This document shows positions 33,321 to 44,726 of a stretch of 64,000 nt of DNA, in pieces. The stretch is from Teratosphaeria epicoccoides (taxonomy: Eukaryota > Ascomycota > Dothideomycetes > Mycosphaerellales > Teratosphaeriaceae), in NCBI GenBank assembly GCA_021401465.1, contig JADDMT010000007.1:496001-560000 (forward strand). Reading direction: 5' to 3'. Both the position numbers and the translations under genes were made by a program. The first letter of the stretch is position 1, and each line of letters begins with the position of its first letter. The notes beneath the pieces are model-generated. The model was not told the DNA's origin. It worked only from the letters and a program-made list of their open reading frames with translations, and did no database searches.

Positions 33321-34035
33321 TCATTCACGTCTCGCCGCCCTGCAATTCCGCCTCTTGTGGCCCCGCTCACCACATCCAGCGCATACCATCATCTCCTTTG
33401 GCCTGTGGCAGTTCCTTGCGAAGTGATTGAGCCCCCCGCAATTGGCGCACCTCAACAACTTCTCCCGTGGGCAGACGCGATGACCGTGCCCAGCCTCACC
33501 ACAGTTGCGACAGATCTGTGTAGTCAAGTAACGAGCCCTCTGGGCTGCCCTCTCGCCCGCAAGGTGGTCCTTGTGCCTGACTGGCGGGTCTACAACTGGG
33601 ACATGAGCCTCAATGGCTGACATGAAGTACTGCGCCTCTTCTGGCGAGAGGCCGGGAATGAAGTACTCGTCGATTGCTATAACGTGTGAGATTGAGTCCA
33701 TGCACAATCGGTTGAGCAAACTAACCGTGCTCTCCAGTGATCAGGAGCATCCACACGTTCCCGTCAATGGATGTGATGTCGCGCCTCCACTCCACGTCGA
33801 CCTCTTCTTTCCTGTCTCGCCAGGCATCTCTTCTCGCCTGTCGCAAAATCAGCAGCGCTCAACATGGATCATCACGACATCTGCCCACCAACTGTTGAAG
33901 CAGCGGCTGCAGCTCGAATTGATCGGAAAACCGATCGATCAGGCCCAAATCGTCGAAGCACCAGGGTGGCAGCACCGCGCTCTGGAAGGCCGCTTGCGAC
34001 ACCTGCCTGAAAAGCCACTGCTGTGCACTTTCCAT
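33321..34035 (-). CDS. Triple CCHC zinc-knuckle protein (three exons, 204 aa)
   Basis: Nucleic-acid-binding type protein. Exon 1 34035-33889 starts MESAQQWLFRQVSQAAFQSA. Intron 1 (33888-33838, 51 bp) has a GTGGGC donor, CTGAT branch and ACAG acceptor. Exon 2 is 33837-33726. Intron 2 (33725-33677, 49 bp) has a GTTAGT donor and TATAG acceptor. Exon 3 is 33676-33321. Both junctions keep the frame and join smooth text (LLITGEHAIDEYFIPGLSPE). Three perfect C-x2-C-x4-H-x4-C knuckles lie at 142-155, 163-176 and 185-198 (CRNCGEAGHGHRVC, CANCGGLNHFARNC, CAGCGERGHKRRNC). Knuckles of this kind bind single-stranded RNA or DNA. The N-terminal ~120 residues are unrecognised. A 37-bp intron (GTGAAT...CAGCAG) could replace the last codons with another exon ending at 33086 (KIAVAWFVEEYERYMKN), which also fits the phase. 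No reverse transcriptase or protease is attached, so it is not an obvious retroelement gag. Confidence 0.8.
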
Positions 34036-34339
34036 GGTCGTTTGCGGGTGCAGAGATGATGAAGAGAGCGGGACATTCAGATAAGTCGCCAAATAATCCA
34101 AAATCCAACATTTGCATGTGATTGCAGTTTTGCCAGATCCCCGGAGCCTCCCGCGTCGCTTCCTAGACTTCCCAGTTATGATCAGACTCCTAATCACATC
34201 AATTCCTGCAGCAGTTTTCAATATCAAACATCATGGCGGCCACTATCCAGGCGTAGTCCGTCTTATCCAGGCAGCTCACGACGGCACCATCATCAATTCT
34301 CGCCAAGCAAAGGTGCTGCATTGCTGTAGCTCCCCGGCA
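34036..34339. other. Short intergenic region, nothing recognised
   Basis: Upstream of the minus-strand zinc-knuckle gene. A plus-strand frame reading GVVRLIQAAHDGTIINSRQA ends near 34360 and could belong to the next pseudogene. Confidence 0.4.
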
Positions 34340-35656
34340 CTGAGCAGAGCATGCAACATATGAAGACAAGATTCCACAGTACAGGCGATACGTGTTTGAC
34401 ATGCGCCAGAGCGCGCTTCACGCAAGAGAACTGTTCCAACAGTCGGAAGAGACACTTCCACTGGAGCTGGATCGATTGATCTTTGAGCACGCTATTGGAG
34501 CCTTCCACGGCAGCACGGATGGTACCATACATGCACATCAAGTCAGGGCTATGATGGAGGGCTTCCTTGCCAGTGTGCCCGGCCACATGATGCCAGAAGG
34601 CTTCCGAGAACATCACAGCTGGGCTGACGCCATGGCTTGTAAATGATACAGTGGATGGCCAGATCTATTCTGTGTACTTATTCCATTATTCATCGCTTTG
34701 CTCAAGCTGTCTACGTTCTCCTGAAGCGTGCTACCATCGAGCACCAGATCACAAGTCCGGCCAGCGTCTCCTACCCTGTCGTCCTCCCAAACCTGCCGAG
34801 CGAAGCGCTGCGCTCTCTGCGTCATATGAGACCCTTACTGATCGTGCTCGAAATTGTGCTCGATTACGATCTATTTTGATCGCAGTGGATCAAAAACCTC
34901 GCACAAACAGTTTACGACGTCGATCTCGGTCCACTACTCAGGTCTCTGCGCCTGACAAGCCGTTTCATCGTACGGGGTCAGCTGGCAACTTGTCTTGGAC
35001 ATACCCATCCAAGCAACGTGATTGGCATGTCAAACGCGGCAGTACCAAGGCTACGAGTGCCGGAGAGGCTAATACGTATGGGCGTACGGCATGCCAGTAG
35101 AGAATTATGAAGCCAACCCAAGAAGATTGTGCCCGCCGACCCGGACAGCTACCGACTCGAAGGCGACGGTGATGACGAGAATGAAGTGCCAGGTCTTACT
35201 CGATCGCCCCGGATGATGTTGTAGCTGGTCACAGAAGTGCCAGGTGCCCATAGCGGACGATGGGAGGCAGGAAAGCGATGTTCGCAGCGAGAATCTTCGG
35301 CGGACGGTACCAGGCGCGACGCCATTAGAACTCGAAGACTTCAATGCAAACAACTGCTCGAGGAGGGCAACGAGAGCGAAGAATTTCGGCAGGGCATCGG
35401 GGAGAATGATTCAGACGGGGACAGTCTTACTGTTGCTCACCAGGTCGTTGCCAGCTCAGGTCTTCACTCATTTCTGAGTGGAAATTTATCCGATCTGTGT
35501 CAAGAAGGATCTGAATTAGGCGTGATCAACAAGCGTGTGTGGCCCCATACCAAAGACGGACATTTGTCCACTCGCGCAAGGAGTGAGAAGATTGAGCACA
35601 CCCTTGATGATGCCAAAAGCAAATACAGTACATCGAGCTCAGGATCGAGCGAATGA
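34340..35656 (+). pseudogene. Frameshifted hypothetical gene with acidic C-terminal half
   Basis: Coding-like pieces follow each other on the plus strand in changing frames. The first (to 34646) reads DKIPQYRRYVFDMRQSALHA and LPLELDRLIFEHAIGAFHGS. A GTAAAT donor after MA at 34638 and an acceptor near 34727 lead in phase into a basic frame (KPAERSAALSASYETLTDRA) that stops at 35100. Then come DPDSYRLEGDGDDENEVPGL near 35150, DDGRQESDVRSENLRRTVPG near 35255, and, after another one-base shift near 35345, KQLLEEGNESEEFRQGIGEN to a stop at 35656 (HTLDDAKSKYSTSSSGSS). At least two frame changes and two stops separate them. The ordered N-terminal part and acidic/Ser tail suggest a nuclear-type protein; family unknown. 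Confidence 0.4.
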
Positions 35657-38004
35657 AAGCCGCCGTGAGTAAGATGCAGATGGAGGAAACGTTGCAAGCG
35701 CAACGTAGCTTCAAATCAATGCAGAAATTTTGTAATGAGACGTCCTATCCAGGGCCTTACGCTGACACAATGCTTGCTGTGCCGGCTTAATGTATACTCT
35801 AGAAATAGGCCCACTTTCATCTTCTGGCAGCATTGCCGTCAGCTTAAGGATCTGCTCCATCATGCTGTTCAGACATGGCCCGGCTTGGCAGAGTCGGGAC
35901 CATTTTCAGGGCTCCAGTCAGTCAGTCCGCTGAAGCCTCTCCTCGACGGCGAGGGCTTCGCTCATAGGAGAATTTGGTGGAGTACCATAGCAGTACATAC
36001 GAAAGCGATGTCTGTCCTTGTGCCTATGGAACACGCTCTTCTTGTCAGGCAGTATCTTAAGCAGCGTCGAAACACAGGATGCATATATGAGAGCTAGCAG
36101 GAGCGTCATAGGGAGGCCTCGAGTCTTGATCGATGTCCCTGGTCAGACTAAGAACATTGCCATCCAATAGAAGAGAATAGCTGTTGGCAAACCACGTCTA
36201 GTTTTTGAACGTGTCTCTCCACATCCCCTCAGATATCAACAACACCTGAGACCAAAGCTTTCCTACCATCCTATCCCGTAGCTTGCGGTCAAGTGGCACG
36301 GGTCAGATGCAGCGACGTGAGAACGCATTCAGCTGCTACTCTGATAGCAAAAGACAGACCCATGGCATTAATGTACGCCAACTTACTCGAAGCACCATCC
36401 ATGATCTTGAGATGAAAGCTGTTCTACTGCACGTACTGTGGAGCATTTGTCACAATGCGGGCACGGCAGATGCCGTGAATAGTGTCACATCAGGGCGTGC
36501 GGCGCTCCGGGCATAATGATGGATCGCCAGAGTCTTCACTTCGATCTTGCTGCTGGTGGAGGTGACCAAGGTGGAGTTGTCGACAGACCGGGTGAATCAA
36601 CAGGAGACCCGGAGTAGATGTTGGGTCGAGTGGAGGCACAAGATGTTCGAGGCAGACGGCACTGAGACTTTGAGATACCTCAGGTCTGATATTGCAATTC
36701 TTCACAAGGGGGTTCTGTGGTCGTGCACCGCTGTTGACAACGCGGCCTCTATCAGAGTTGAGGAAGGTGAAGGATGCTGCAGCGAACGATTGGCTGCACA
36801 TGACTATCGTGTGTCGACCCAGCGGATTTACAATCCGCAGTCAAGCTGAGACTGACAAAGGCGGCGGGCATCAAACTGATAAATCACTGCCATGACAATC
36901 GGCGGCTTCAATGCTGGCGTATCAAGTGCCAGAGCGATAAGCGGTCGGTCTGGCAATGGAGAGGAGAGGACTGGAGGAGGATTGGGCGGGAAGCGGCTGC
37001 AGGCCCGCAGCAAGGATTCGTGCCAACCTTGTGCACCAGTCATGCAAGTTGATTGTACCATGCCGTTCGAATTCAAATTGCTTTCTCAGAATCTCAGTGG
37101 GGCAAACGTGATAGTCAGCCCGCAAGCGACGAGCCCGCCTGGCAGGCCTAGCACCACGGCCACAGAGGCTCCTGTCAATGATACTAGGGTCGCGACGGTA
37201 CAAGCTTGCATCTCCTGTGAACAAAGGAAGTCGGGTCTGTCTTGAGAACAAATTGGCCTGGATTGGGAAGACGAACGAGGCCATGGCATCCATGTTGTCC
37301 TCTGTCCTATGATTTTCTGCACACTTCTGTTTGCTCGTATATGCTCGAGTGGTCACTAGAGCCATTCTAAAATTATCTGTGAGGCTGCAGACCGTTAGTA
37401 TGTAGTCTGTTTCCTTCATCTATCACCAACCACCACTCCCACGCCGTGCGCTAGACACTAATACTTGTTTCCGTTCTTTTGACCAGCCAAGAAGACCGCC
37501 GCTTTGGACATGATATATCTCTATCTACGAACGAGTCTTCTTGTTCCACCTGTCGTGCGTCCCCTGTTCCCGCAGTCCCCAAGCTTCTGAATTCGTGAAG
37601 GCGGCTAAGACACGCTCTCGCGGTTTGGCGGCAGTCTCGAATCTCCCCACCAACTCTTGCCCTTCCAACCAACAGGATCCCCTGTTTTCCCGTCATCGAC
37701 AACACAGTGGACCTCTTCAACAACATCCTGATCAACTCAGGTGATCATCGTTCGAGCTCACAAGGCCGAGGCCGCCTTCTCAAGGTAGAGTAGCTGATTG
37801 CCCCTCCAAGGGATCCGACGTGCTAACAATCTCTCTGCAGCCGCTTTCATCATACCTCTCAAGCCGAGCTCCTCGCTCTCGTCGTCCGACTCGATCACAC
37901 GCGCCCTACATAGTATCAAGATCGCAACGGGCACGTGGCGACAGAGGCCTTTATTGCTTCGTCACTGACCATCTTCAGTCCACACTCATTACCCCAGCGA
38001 CGAT
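35657..38004. other. Gene-poor stretch
   Basis: No supported gene. Weak candidates are a plus-strand ATG ORF at 36892-37245 (117 aa, Gly/Ser-rich, no motif), and on the minus strand a hydrophobic frame ending at 37086 (VATLVSLTGASVAVVLGLPG). Pyrimidine-rich plus-strand DNA at 37520-37700 followed by possible splice signals leads toward the RING pseudogene and may be its old promoter. GTCACTGAC at 37961-37969 matches the start of exon 2 of the intact RING gene. Confidence 0.4.
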
Positions 38005-38634
38005 ATGATCTGTATCCCCAAAAGGGGCGAGACCACACGTAAGGAGTTCCTCTTGCGATGCGAGCAAGTCCCATCGACGATCGACGATGAGCATACATGG
38101 CTGGTGTGTCTGGAGTCGCTCGCCACGCCGCCATTTCCATCCACTGTGTGCCCGACAATGCCTACCACCATTAGCGCCGGCCCACTCATTTGCGCTGCTC
38201 CTTGCAGACCCGTTTCTCACGAGCAGTGTCTCATTAGCTTGATTGATCGGAAGTACGGCGAACGTGGACAGCCGTAGAACTGCCCTCCTTGCCGGTACCA
38301 GTGGTTCGACCATCCAAAAGAAGTGGAAAACGCTCGGGCAATGGCTTTGATCGGAATTGGAGCTCGAAAAGCGCCGCCCAGTACCATCGGAGGTGGCCGA
38401 TCGCTGTACAGCAGGACAATCATCGTCCATGCGCCTCTACTGCGAGAACACGTTGAGCTGGCAGCAAACACCATCTGGCGGGCTTACATACGCGGCAGGC
38501 GACTCGCGTTTTCGTCGACGACATCAAACAACGATGAACTCCCGATGCTCGTCCGCTTCGACATGAGCGGCCTACTCACGATGCGACCGTTGTTTGATCC
38601 CGGAGTCGGCCTGGTCGCAGATTTGTCTGCTTAA
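38005..38634 (+). pseudogene. Decayed RING-H2 gene, paralogue of the 44.7-kb gene
   Basis: The frame opens with KRGETTRKEFLLRC, which lines up with KGTHTKDSFLQL just before the RING of the intact gene. The finger itself is damaged: the first Cys pair is reduced (WLVCLESL, first Cys apparently now Trp), and the expected Cys-x-His reads CRPVSHEQC, so one His is missing (Pro in its place). A TAG at 38275-38277 lies just before the last Cys pair (NCPPCRYQWF). After the TAG the same frame continues with LLREHVELAANTIWRAYIRG to a stop at 38632-38634. Two lost zinc ligands plus a stop make a working E3 ligase unlikely. GTCACTGAC upstream (37961) matches the 5' end of exon 2 of the paralogue, so the original gene began earlier and a shift lies between. 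Confidence 0.6.
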
Positions 38635-38910
38635 CAAGTCGACTTTGTATGAAAGGAGCTGCTCATCGCTGCTGGCATGAACAAGCATCGTCCGGCCGCG
38701 ACATTGATGAGAGCGATGTGAGCAAGAATGGTCTTAGTTGTCGTCAGGCGAGAAGATTTTGTGTTCTGCACATTAGGAGGGTGGTATGCTAAACATCAGG
38801 AGTCCCGATACTTCATGCTGAGAGGAGCGACGTCCATTGGACTGCTTCACTCTACACGTAATTCAAGTCCGGTCAACCTTCACAGTCCGGATCTACCATC
38901 GTACATTCTC

Positions 38911-39234
38911 TCACCGTGCACACCTAATTGTCCCCGGGAAGTCCACGGGCCCACAAGTCGTAGTCTCGTTGTCCGGAGCCTTGGGATTCATCTCGAGATC
39001 AACCTTTTTCTTATGTACAAACTCCCGCCCTTCCCCATATCTGCAGCAAAAGGTGAAGTAGCCCTTGCCGGATTTGTCGCAAGTGCCATCACCGGCGGTG
39101 CCACTGTTGCAGAACATGTCATCTTCTTGGTTTGCGGTGCCGCCGAGTCCGGATGAGTAATATGGCGCGAAGTAGCGGGGCGTTGCGAGGCAGTGGATTG
39201 TGAGGAAGCCGAGGAAGGCAACAAGGAAGCGCAT
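38911..39234 (-). CDS. Small secreted cysteine-rich protein (107 aa)
   Basis: The ATG at 39234 opens a signal peptide (MRFLVAFLGFLTIHCLA) with likely cleavage after Ala17. The mature ~90 residues hold six cysteines in the pattern C-x9-C-x10-CC-x29-C-x10-C, enough for three disulphides, plus one N-glycosylation site (NET). Small size, secretion and paired cysteines are what is expected of fungal effector-type or wall-active peptides; no known family motif was recognised, so the role is open. The frame extends upstream without an ATG, which supports this start. A TATAAAG on the minus strand at 39452-39446 lies ~210 bases upstream, implying a leader of ~180 nt, perhaps with a leader intron. Confidence 0.75.
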   Translation of the reverse strand: MRFLVAFLGFLTIHCLATPRYFAPYYSSGLGGTANQEDDMFCNSGTAGDGTCDKSGKGYFTFCCRYGEGREFVHKKKVDLEMNPKAPDNETTTCGPVDFPGTIRCAR

Positions 39235-39445
39235 GATGATATTGTGGTGGCGCTTGATGAAAATAGTGGCGAGGTTTGTGGCTGGTGGTGGCGTGCGTGA
39301 ATGACGGCAGTATAGATGACCCGGCGATGCGCGGGACTGACAGGTGTGGTTACTGTGGTGACTCTTGCCAATCGAAGAAGTTGTTGATGTCGATTGCAAG
39401 TTCTGATGGTGTTCTGATGTCCATTTTGACCAAGCCTCCTCTCAG

Positions 39446-39452
39446 CTTTATA
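39446..39452 (-). promoter_or_regulatory. Probable TATA box of the secreted-protein gene
   Basis: Reads TATAAAG on the minus strand, about 210 nt before the ATG at 39234. The distance is longer than for the other TATA boxes in this window, so the link is tentative. Confidence 0.35.
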
Positions 39453-42400
39453 TTGATGGCCCTCGGCTGAGAATACAAATCGCGCAATTATCTGGATAAT
39501 GCCTGGCGAGCGTTGGGATAGCTTTCTCGCGCGACGTCGTCTCTGCACGGCGATGGTGCAGAAAACGTGCCGTCCCACCGACTCTCACAGGCAATCTTTC
39601 GGCTGCTTCTGCCAGCATGGGCGAATAGCAACCGCTCTTTTCCGCGCCTCCACGCCTGTTGGAGCCGAAGTCACAGCAACACAAGACCGCCAAGCCACAT
39701 TCGTGCGCTCAACCATTGAAGTGGGACATGACGCCTTCTGCTCCTGTGGTTGAAAGTAGCCTTTATCGCTGATGCTGACGACAGCTCTATGAATAGCTCC
39801 CACGCTCAGTCGTCGGTGCTTGGCCGCAATTGATGATGATGATCATAACTCATAATTGAATGCGTTGGGCCGTATGTTGGTGTCTCGCAGATCTGCCGAG
39901 CGAAATGGAAAGCGATGAAGCTATTGGCGCGGTTCTAGCTTTGCGGCTGCCACAACTTGGTCGAATGTCTCGCAGCCACACCTAAAATTCATCCTAGCAG
40001 ATCCCAACAGAGCTCAACTAGGTCAAGAATGCCAGGTCGTTCCGGTCTCTTCTTGAGATCCGCAGCTTTGCGAAGCATATAGCGCCGAGTCGGGGACTAT
40101 CATACTGCGCAGATTGCGAACCACCGCGGCGGTAGATCGCAACAGGGTGCGGCGAGTTACATGCACTGTGCGATCGATTGGTGCAATGTTGTCAGCAAGA
40201 TGCAAAGCTACATCCTATCGCAGAGCAGTGTGCTTATTAGTAGTGGGCAGCACAAGGGTTCTGCACTCGCTCTCCGCGACTCAACGTGACTGGGTGTCAA
40301 CGTCGCGCAAGACGTGCGGTCTTCCACCAGCAGGTGCGTGGTGCAAATCTCCACTTTCGGCCCGGAATGTCTCCAAATGGTTGCTTGGTGGGACGGTCAA
40401 GACTTTAAGCGTGCTTGACGAAGTGACATTGCCCTGCATGTCGAGATCGAAGACATTTCGGTGGCGCTATGTGGTAGCGCCTCTTCCAAGAACACCATCA
40501 GGAAGTTTGGCGTGTAGTGCAAAGCGGGCTTATCGCGCAGAAGATTGCATCCTTCGGTCGTGCTACTATACGAGGGTTGAAGTCCTTGGAATAGGCAGCT
40601 CGCCGGGGTTTCGCCAGAATCATCAGGAACGTCGGTGCAGTGATGCATGATATTCTACGTAGCAGTAACCCAGAACGACCGAGCTTGTCTGGGCCCATGG
40701 TGTGATTGGTGGCACCGGGACGCTGCTTGGGCAGAAGGACACGCGGAACCGTGACGGCATTTGGGACGAGCCGTAGTACCAGGAGGCGAAACGTTTTCGA
40801 GAGATCCCACGAGACTTGGGAGCGTAAGACATTTGCGGCACCAGCCTTTCGCGACTGCGCATCCACCCACGCTGCATGTGTACTGTCGCCTCAAAGTTTT
40901 TGCGACACCGAGTGGTCGGCCAGGGAAACTCTGGCAGGCGACTCGGGCTTGACTTTGACTGCCTTTCGTGTGTCGGGATGCCTCCAAGTTCGGAGCAAGA
41001 GCTCGATGTGATGTCCTCGGCACCGCACGCCAGCAGACCTGCACTGGAGACCGGCTGGGAACTTGGTCATGTTCGTCAAGAATGATGGAGCTCACGGGAC
41101 GTACTGAGAATCGGCCGCACAAAGCCCTTCCTCCTGACTGACGTTTCCTTACGCTTTCGACTGTCGCCGGTGGCAGCGCCAGCCGCCACCGCAACGACTT
41201 CGGAGGCATTCGAGCCCGTTGTAAACGGAACCAGGGGTGCTTTCGTGGAGCCGGGACCTGAGAGGGCTGGTCACCCTCGGCAAGCACACAGCTGGCCGGG
41301 GCCGGGACCAACTTTGGAGGCGGGCTCAGGCTAGTAGCCCTGGCAGAGAGACTGTATGATGACCGGCCAGCAGGCAGTTGTGATGTTGGTAGAGTGGGCC
41401 AACGCGAGTAAGAGGCAGGAGGCAGGCGCTGTCTGTAGCCTCGAGACGCAGCATTGCCATAGCGTCGGGCAGGGCGAGTCGTGTGCTCTGCGCCATCGCG
41501 ACGGTGGCCGGTCGGAGGAGCTCGTGCGGCACGAGTAGAGCAGCGGATCCATGTAGAAAAGAGGGTTTGTCTCATGAGCCATCCTGGCCCGTGTGCCGGG
41601 TATGCGGAGCGTGCTGACTACGAACAGCGAGACGACGTCGTGTTGCTCTGGCACAGCAGGACAACGCATTGCAACGTGACGTGAGATGAGCGCTGTGAGC
41701 AGGAAGGCGTATGCTCGCATGGCTCCGCGGACGAATGACCTCAGGACGGGAGGTTCCTTGGTTGTGCTGGTGGACAGTCAGGCGACCTCCGCCTCAAAGC
41801 GCGCCCGACAGCAGAAGGATCGCGACGTCGCCATTGCAGCCCGTCAGCCTCATCTCACCGGTGCCGGATGCGTACGCCAGCACAGGGTGACCATGATCAG
41901 CAAGAATAATCCAGGACAACTACGGGCAGCTTGAACTTGGACACGCTCCATAATCGCCAGCGGACACGACAGGAGCCGCGTCGTCTCAGCTCTGGCCCGC
42001 GAGCACGGTCGTCTACATGCGCTGTACATACGCCCCGCCTCCGCCTCCGCCTTCCACTCCGCCTCCCCCTCCTCCCGGCTCCCACGCGTGCGGCTCGTCG
42101 GCTCGGGAGCACACGGGAATCCGCTGCATGTGGAAGGCACTACCTTCCCTGGTTCCTTCCGTGAAACACCAAAAGTGACGATCGTCGGCGAGTCGGCGAC
42201 CAGAGATGTGTAGAGGTCATGACGTCGCTCTCGTCGCTGCATGCTCACGAATCCGCAGCCAACACAGCTTGCAGCACCGGAGCCAACGCCAAGCGCCCGG
42301 CTCCCCACCCGCCCGAAATAGCCCCGCACTCACATTATTATTCTGTCCGACCTTTGCACCTCGCGACACCCGTCAGCAACAACGCACGCGCTCCGCACAA

Positions 42401-42684
42401 AACACAATCTATTTCCCGCCGACCGGGAGTGATGCGCCTTTTGGCCTGCCATTCTGGGACGCCCGGAGCGATTGCGCGTCCGGCCACTGCCAGCGTCATG
42501 TCATGTCCGGTCATGTCAGCATGCGCAGGGACCTGAAGATCAAACGGTCGTCCCAGCGCTGGGGCGAGAGTATAATAACAGGTTTGGGATCTGCTCATTC
42601 AAGTGCATCGTTTCTCCATCCCGCACTTGTCCCCTACTTGCGCTGCTTCAAACACCAGCAGTCTCACCACTCTATCACCCAAAT
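39453..42684. other. Long stretch without a supported gene; GC-rich right half
   Basis: The longest ORF is on the minus strand, 40655-41575 (306 aa, ATG), but it is Arg/Ser/Pro-rich throughout with no ordered block and looks like a GC-driven chance frame. Opposite it, a plus-strand frame ending at 41334 without ATG (~75 codons, KPFLLTDVSLRFRLSPVAAP) is also Pro/Ala-rich. Neither is called. 41900-42560 is GC-rich and purine/pyrimidine-biased and includes the upstream region of the W-rich GPI gene; TATAAT at 42573 is a possible TATA element for it. Confidence 0.4.
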
Positions 42685-43564
42685 ATGAAGTCCACAACCG
42701 CCGCCACTGTCTTCACCCTTCTCACTCTCACCACTGCCCAAGGCTATCCAGGTGGAAGCGGCCACGGCGACTCCGGCGCTGCTTCAGACTACTCCGCCTA
42801 CGCCTCCGATTACGCCTCCTGGGCCAGCGCCAACGGCCTCCCGACTGCCACCTCGGGATGGAGCAGCTTGCAGTCTGACTGGCAGTCCTGGACGTCTGAG
42901 GCCTCATTGACCGCGTGGCCCACGGCGACCTCGGAATGGGCGAGCCTCACCTCGGCGCATCCTATCCCGAGCGCGCTGAGCAGCATTGCAAGCGAATGGG
43001 CGACGGTCACGACTCGGCCGGGCTGGGCAGCCGGCGGATGGGGTCCCAACGGCGGCGTCGGCTGGCACGGCCAAGGCTCGCCGTTTGGCGGCAACTGGGG
43101 TCAATGGGCCAGCAGCGGTGCATGGACTTCAGGGCCCTGGACGAGCTGGTGGGGCACCAATGGCTGTCCTGCTTCCACCTGGTCTGGTCAGTAGACTTGC
43201 TATCCCAACCCACCTGTCCTGCTGCCGTTCGCTAACTTCAGATCGTGTTCCAGGCTGGACATCGGGCCCGTGGTCAGCATCCGCGCCCTGGACCACGTGG
43301 ACCGCTTGTACAGCGTCCACCACCGCGACGTCCATCTACACAACTACCGTCGAGACAGGCGGCGCGACCAACACCATCACCACCACCGGCTACGGCATCA
43401 AAGTCGCCGAGGCGACAGGCTCCAAAGACACCGACTCGAGCTCGAGCAGCAGTGGCTCGGGCAGCTCGACCACTTCTGGCTCCGGTGCTACGGCGACCAA
43501 CTTTGGTCTTGCGGGTGGCGCAGCCGGTGTGATTGGGGTGGTGGCTGGTGCGCTGTTGCTGTAA
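42685..43564 (+). CDS. Tryptophan-rich GPI-anchored surface protein (two exons, 270 aa)
   Basis: Exon 1 42685-43186, exon 2 43254-43564; the 67-bp intron (43187-43253) has a GTCAGT donor, a CTAAC branch site and a TTCCAG acceptor. The nearer AG, five bases past the branch site, is too close to be used. Signal peptide residues 1-19 (MKSTTAATVFTLLTLTTAQG). The mature chain is built of short Trp-punctuated Ser/Thr/Gly segments (YASDYASWASANG, SGWSSLQSDWQSW, SGPWTSWWG), then a Thr-rich and a Ser-rich region, and ends in a GPI signal (GAAGVIGVVAGALLL). It should sit in the cell wall or on the membrane. The abundance of Trp is unusual for a Ser/Thr-rich wall protein and suggests carbohydrate or surface binding, by inference. 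No catalytic domain seen. Confidence 0.85.
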
Positions 43565-44726
43565 GAGGAGACGGAGAGTGGAACGGACGAGCAATTGGTG
43601 GCTTTCATGGAGGAGAGTAGGAGAGGGGAGTGTGACGAGACACGGCGATAGCTCCAGGCACGAGAAAGACAACTAATGTCTATGCTGCTGCTGCGATAGC
43701 ACAGTCTTGATATGTACGATGGTTCATGATGATCTGCGCACGACGATAGATGGAATGAACTCAAGGATCACGATACTTCTGCCGCTCCGTACCCGGCTGG
43801 GTGTCATTGCTGGTGTGCTCCAGTCGTTCGCGCCACTGCGCGCTCGTACCCTGCCTGTGCAGTTCATGTCTCATGTTGCTTCACGTTACGAATCCGGCTG
43901 TCAAGGCATTGTTGCGTGTCGAACCACCCTCGAACACAGCATTTCGCGGCCACAACGTGGCCATCCGACATTTTGAACCCAGGAACGGCAGGGAAGACCC
44001 CCGACATGCAGCATTCCGCCTTCAAGCCGATATGTCCATGAAAGAGGAGCGTAGCACAACGCCCAACCATGGCTCCAGATGCGCATCAACCTAGATCATC
44101 CTGGAAAGCTCCGCTTTGTTGTATCTCTGCTTATCCGGACCTGCCACACGGCGCCATTGTCTTTGCTATGTTTTATTGGCACAACGCTTTGTGGACGGTC
44201 CGCGGTTGTCTGCGGAAAAGTGCCTCCCGTTCTCGGCGCACTTGATCGCGACAATGCCTGTGTATTTCAGCTTACATCCTCATTACTCGCGGCCTGCTGC
44301 TATGGGGTTTCTCCTATATCTGCTTAGCAAATCATGGATGACCTATACCAGCGGCTCTTGTCTTCGCTTACCACCCTCGGCTAACTGGAATTTACCTGAT
44401 TGGGTATGGCGTTGGGAACATGCGCGCCCACCTGGCTGACAGCTCTTTCACTAGCGCCTCACGCTGCGAATAAAACTCAGATTAGTTCCTGATCTCGTTT
44501 CTTTTCTTCTTCCAAATCTTCCAACACACACATCGATTGCTTTACGCTCAAGTCTACTGTATATCAGCGACCCAATACTTTCACCTTCCAGCTCTGACTC
44601 AACTTGAGCCTTGTGCCACCTCCTTGCACTGTGCTATCACACCGACGCCGCGGCCGCAGAGCTTTGCCGACTACAGACACGACAATATCGCCTCCGTATC
44701 CGCGATTCACCTTCCTTACCGCTACC
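43565..44726. other. Intergenic, promoter side of the RING-H2 gene
   Basis: No supported ORF. 44490-44600 is CT-rich with CACACACA and TATATC elements, a typical fungal leader before the ATG at 44727. Confidence 0.5.

Noticed and set aside
40655..41575. 306-aa minus-strand ORF with ATG
   Set aside because: Arg/Ser/Pro-rich along its whole length, no ordered block, and the opposite strand is equally open; typical of a chance frame in GC-rich DNA.
41850..42329. 159-codon minus-strand ORF upstream of the W-rich gene
   Set aside because: Starts with GTG and is a product of purine/pyrimidine-biased GC-rich promoter DNA.
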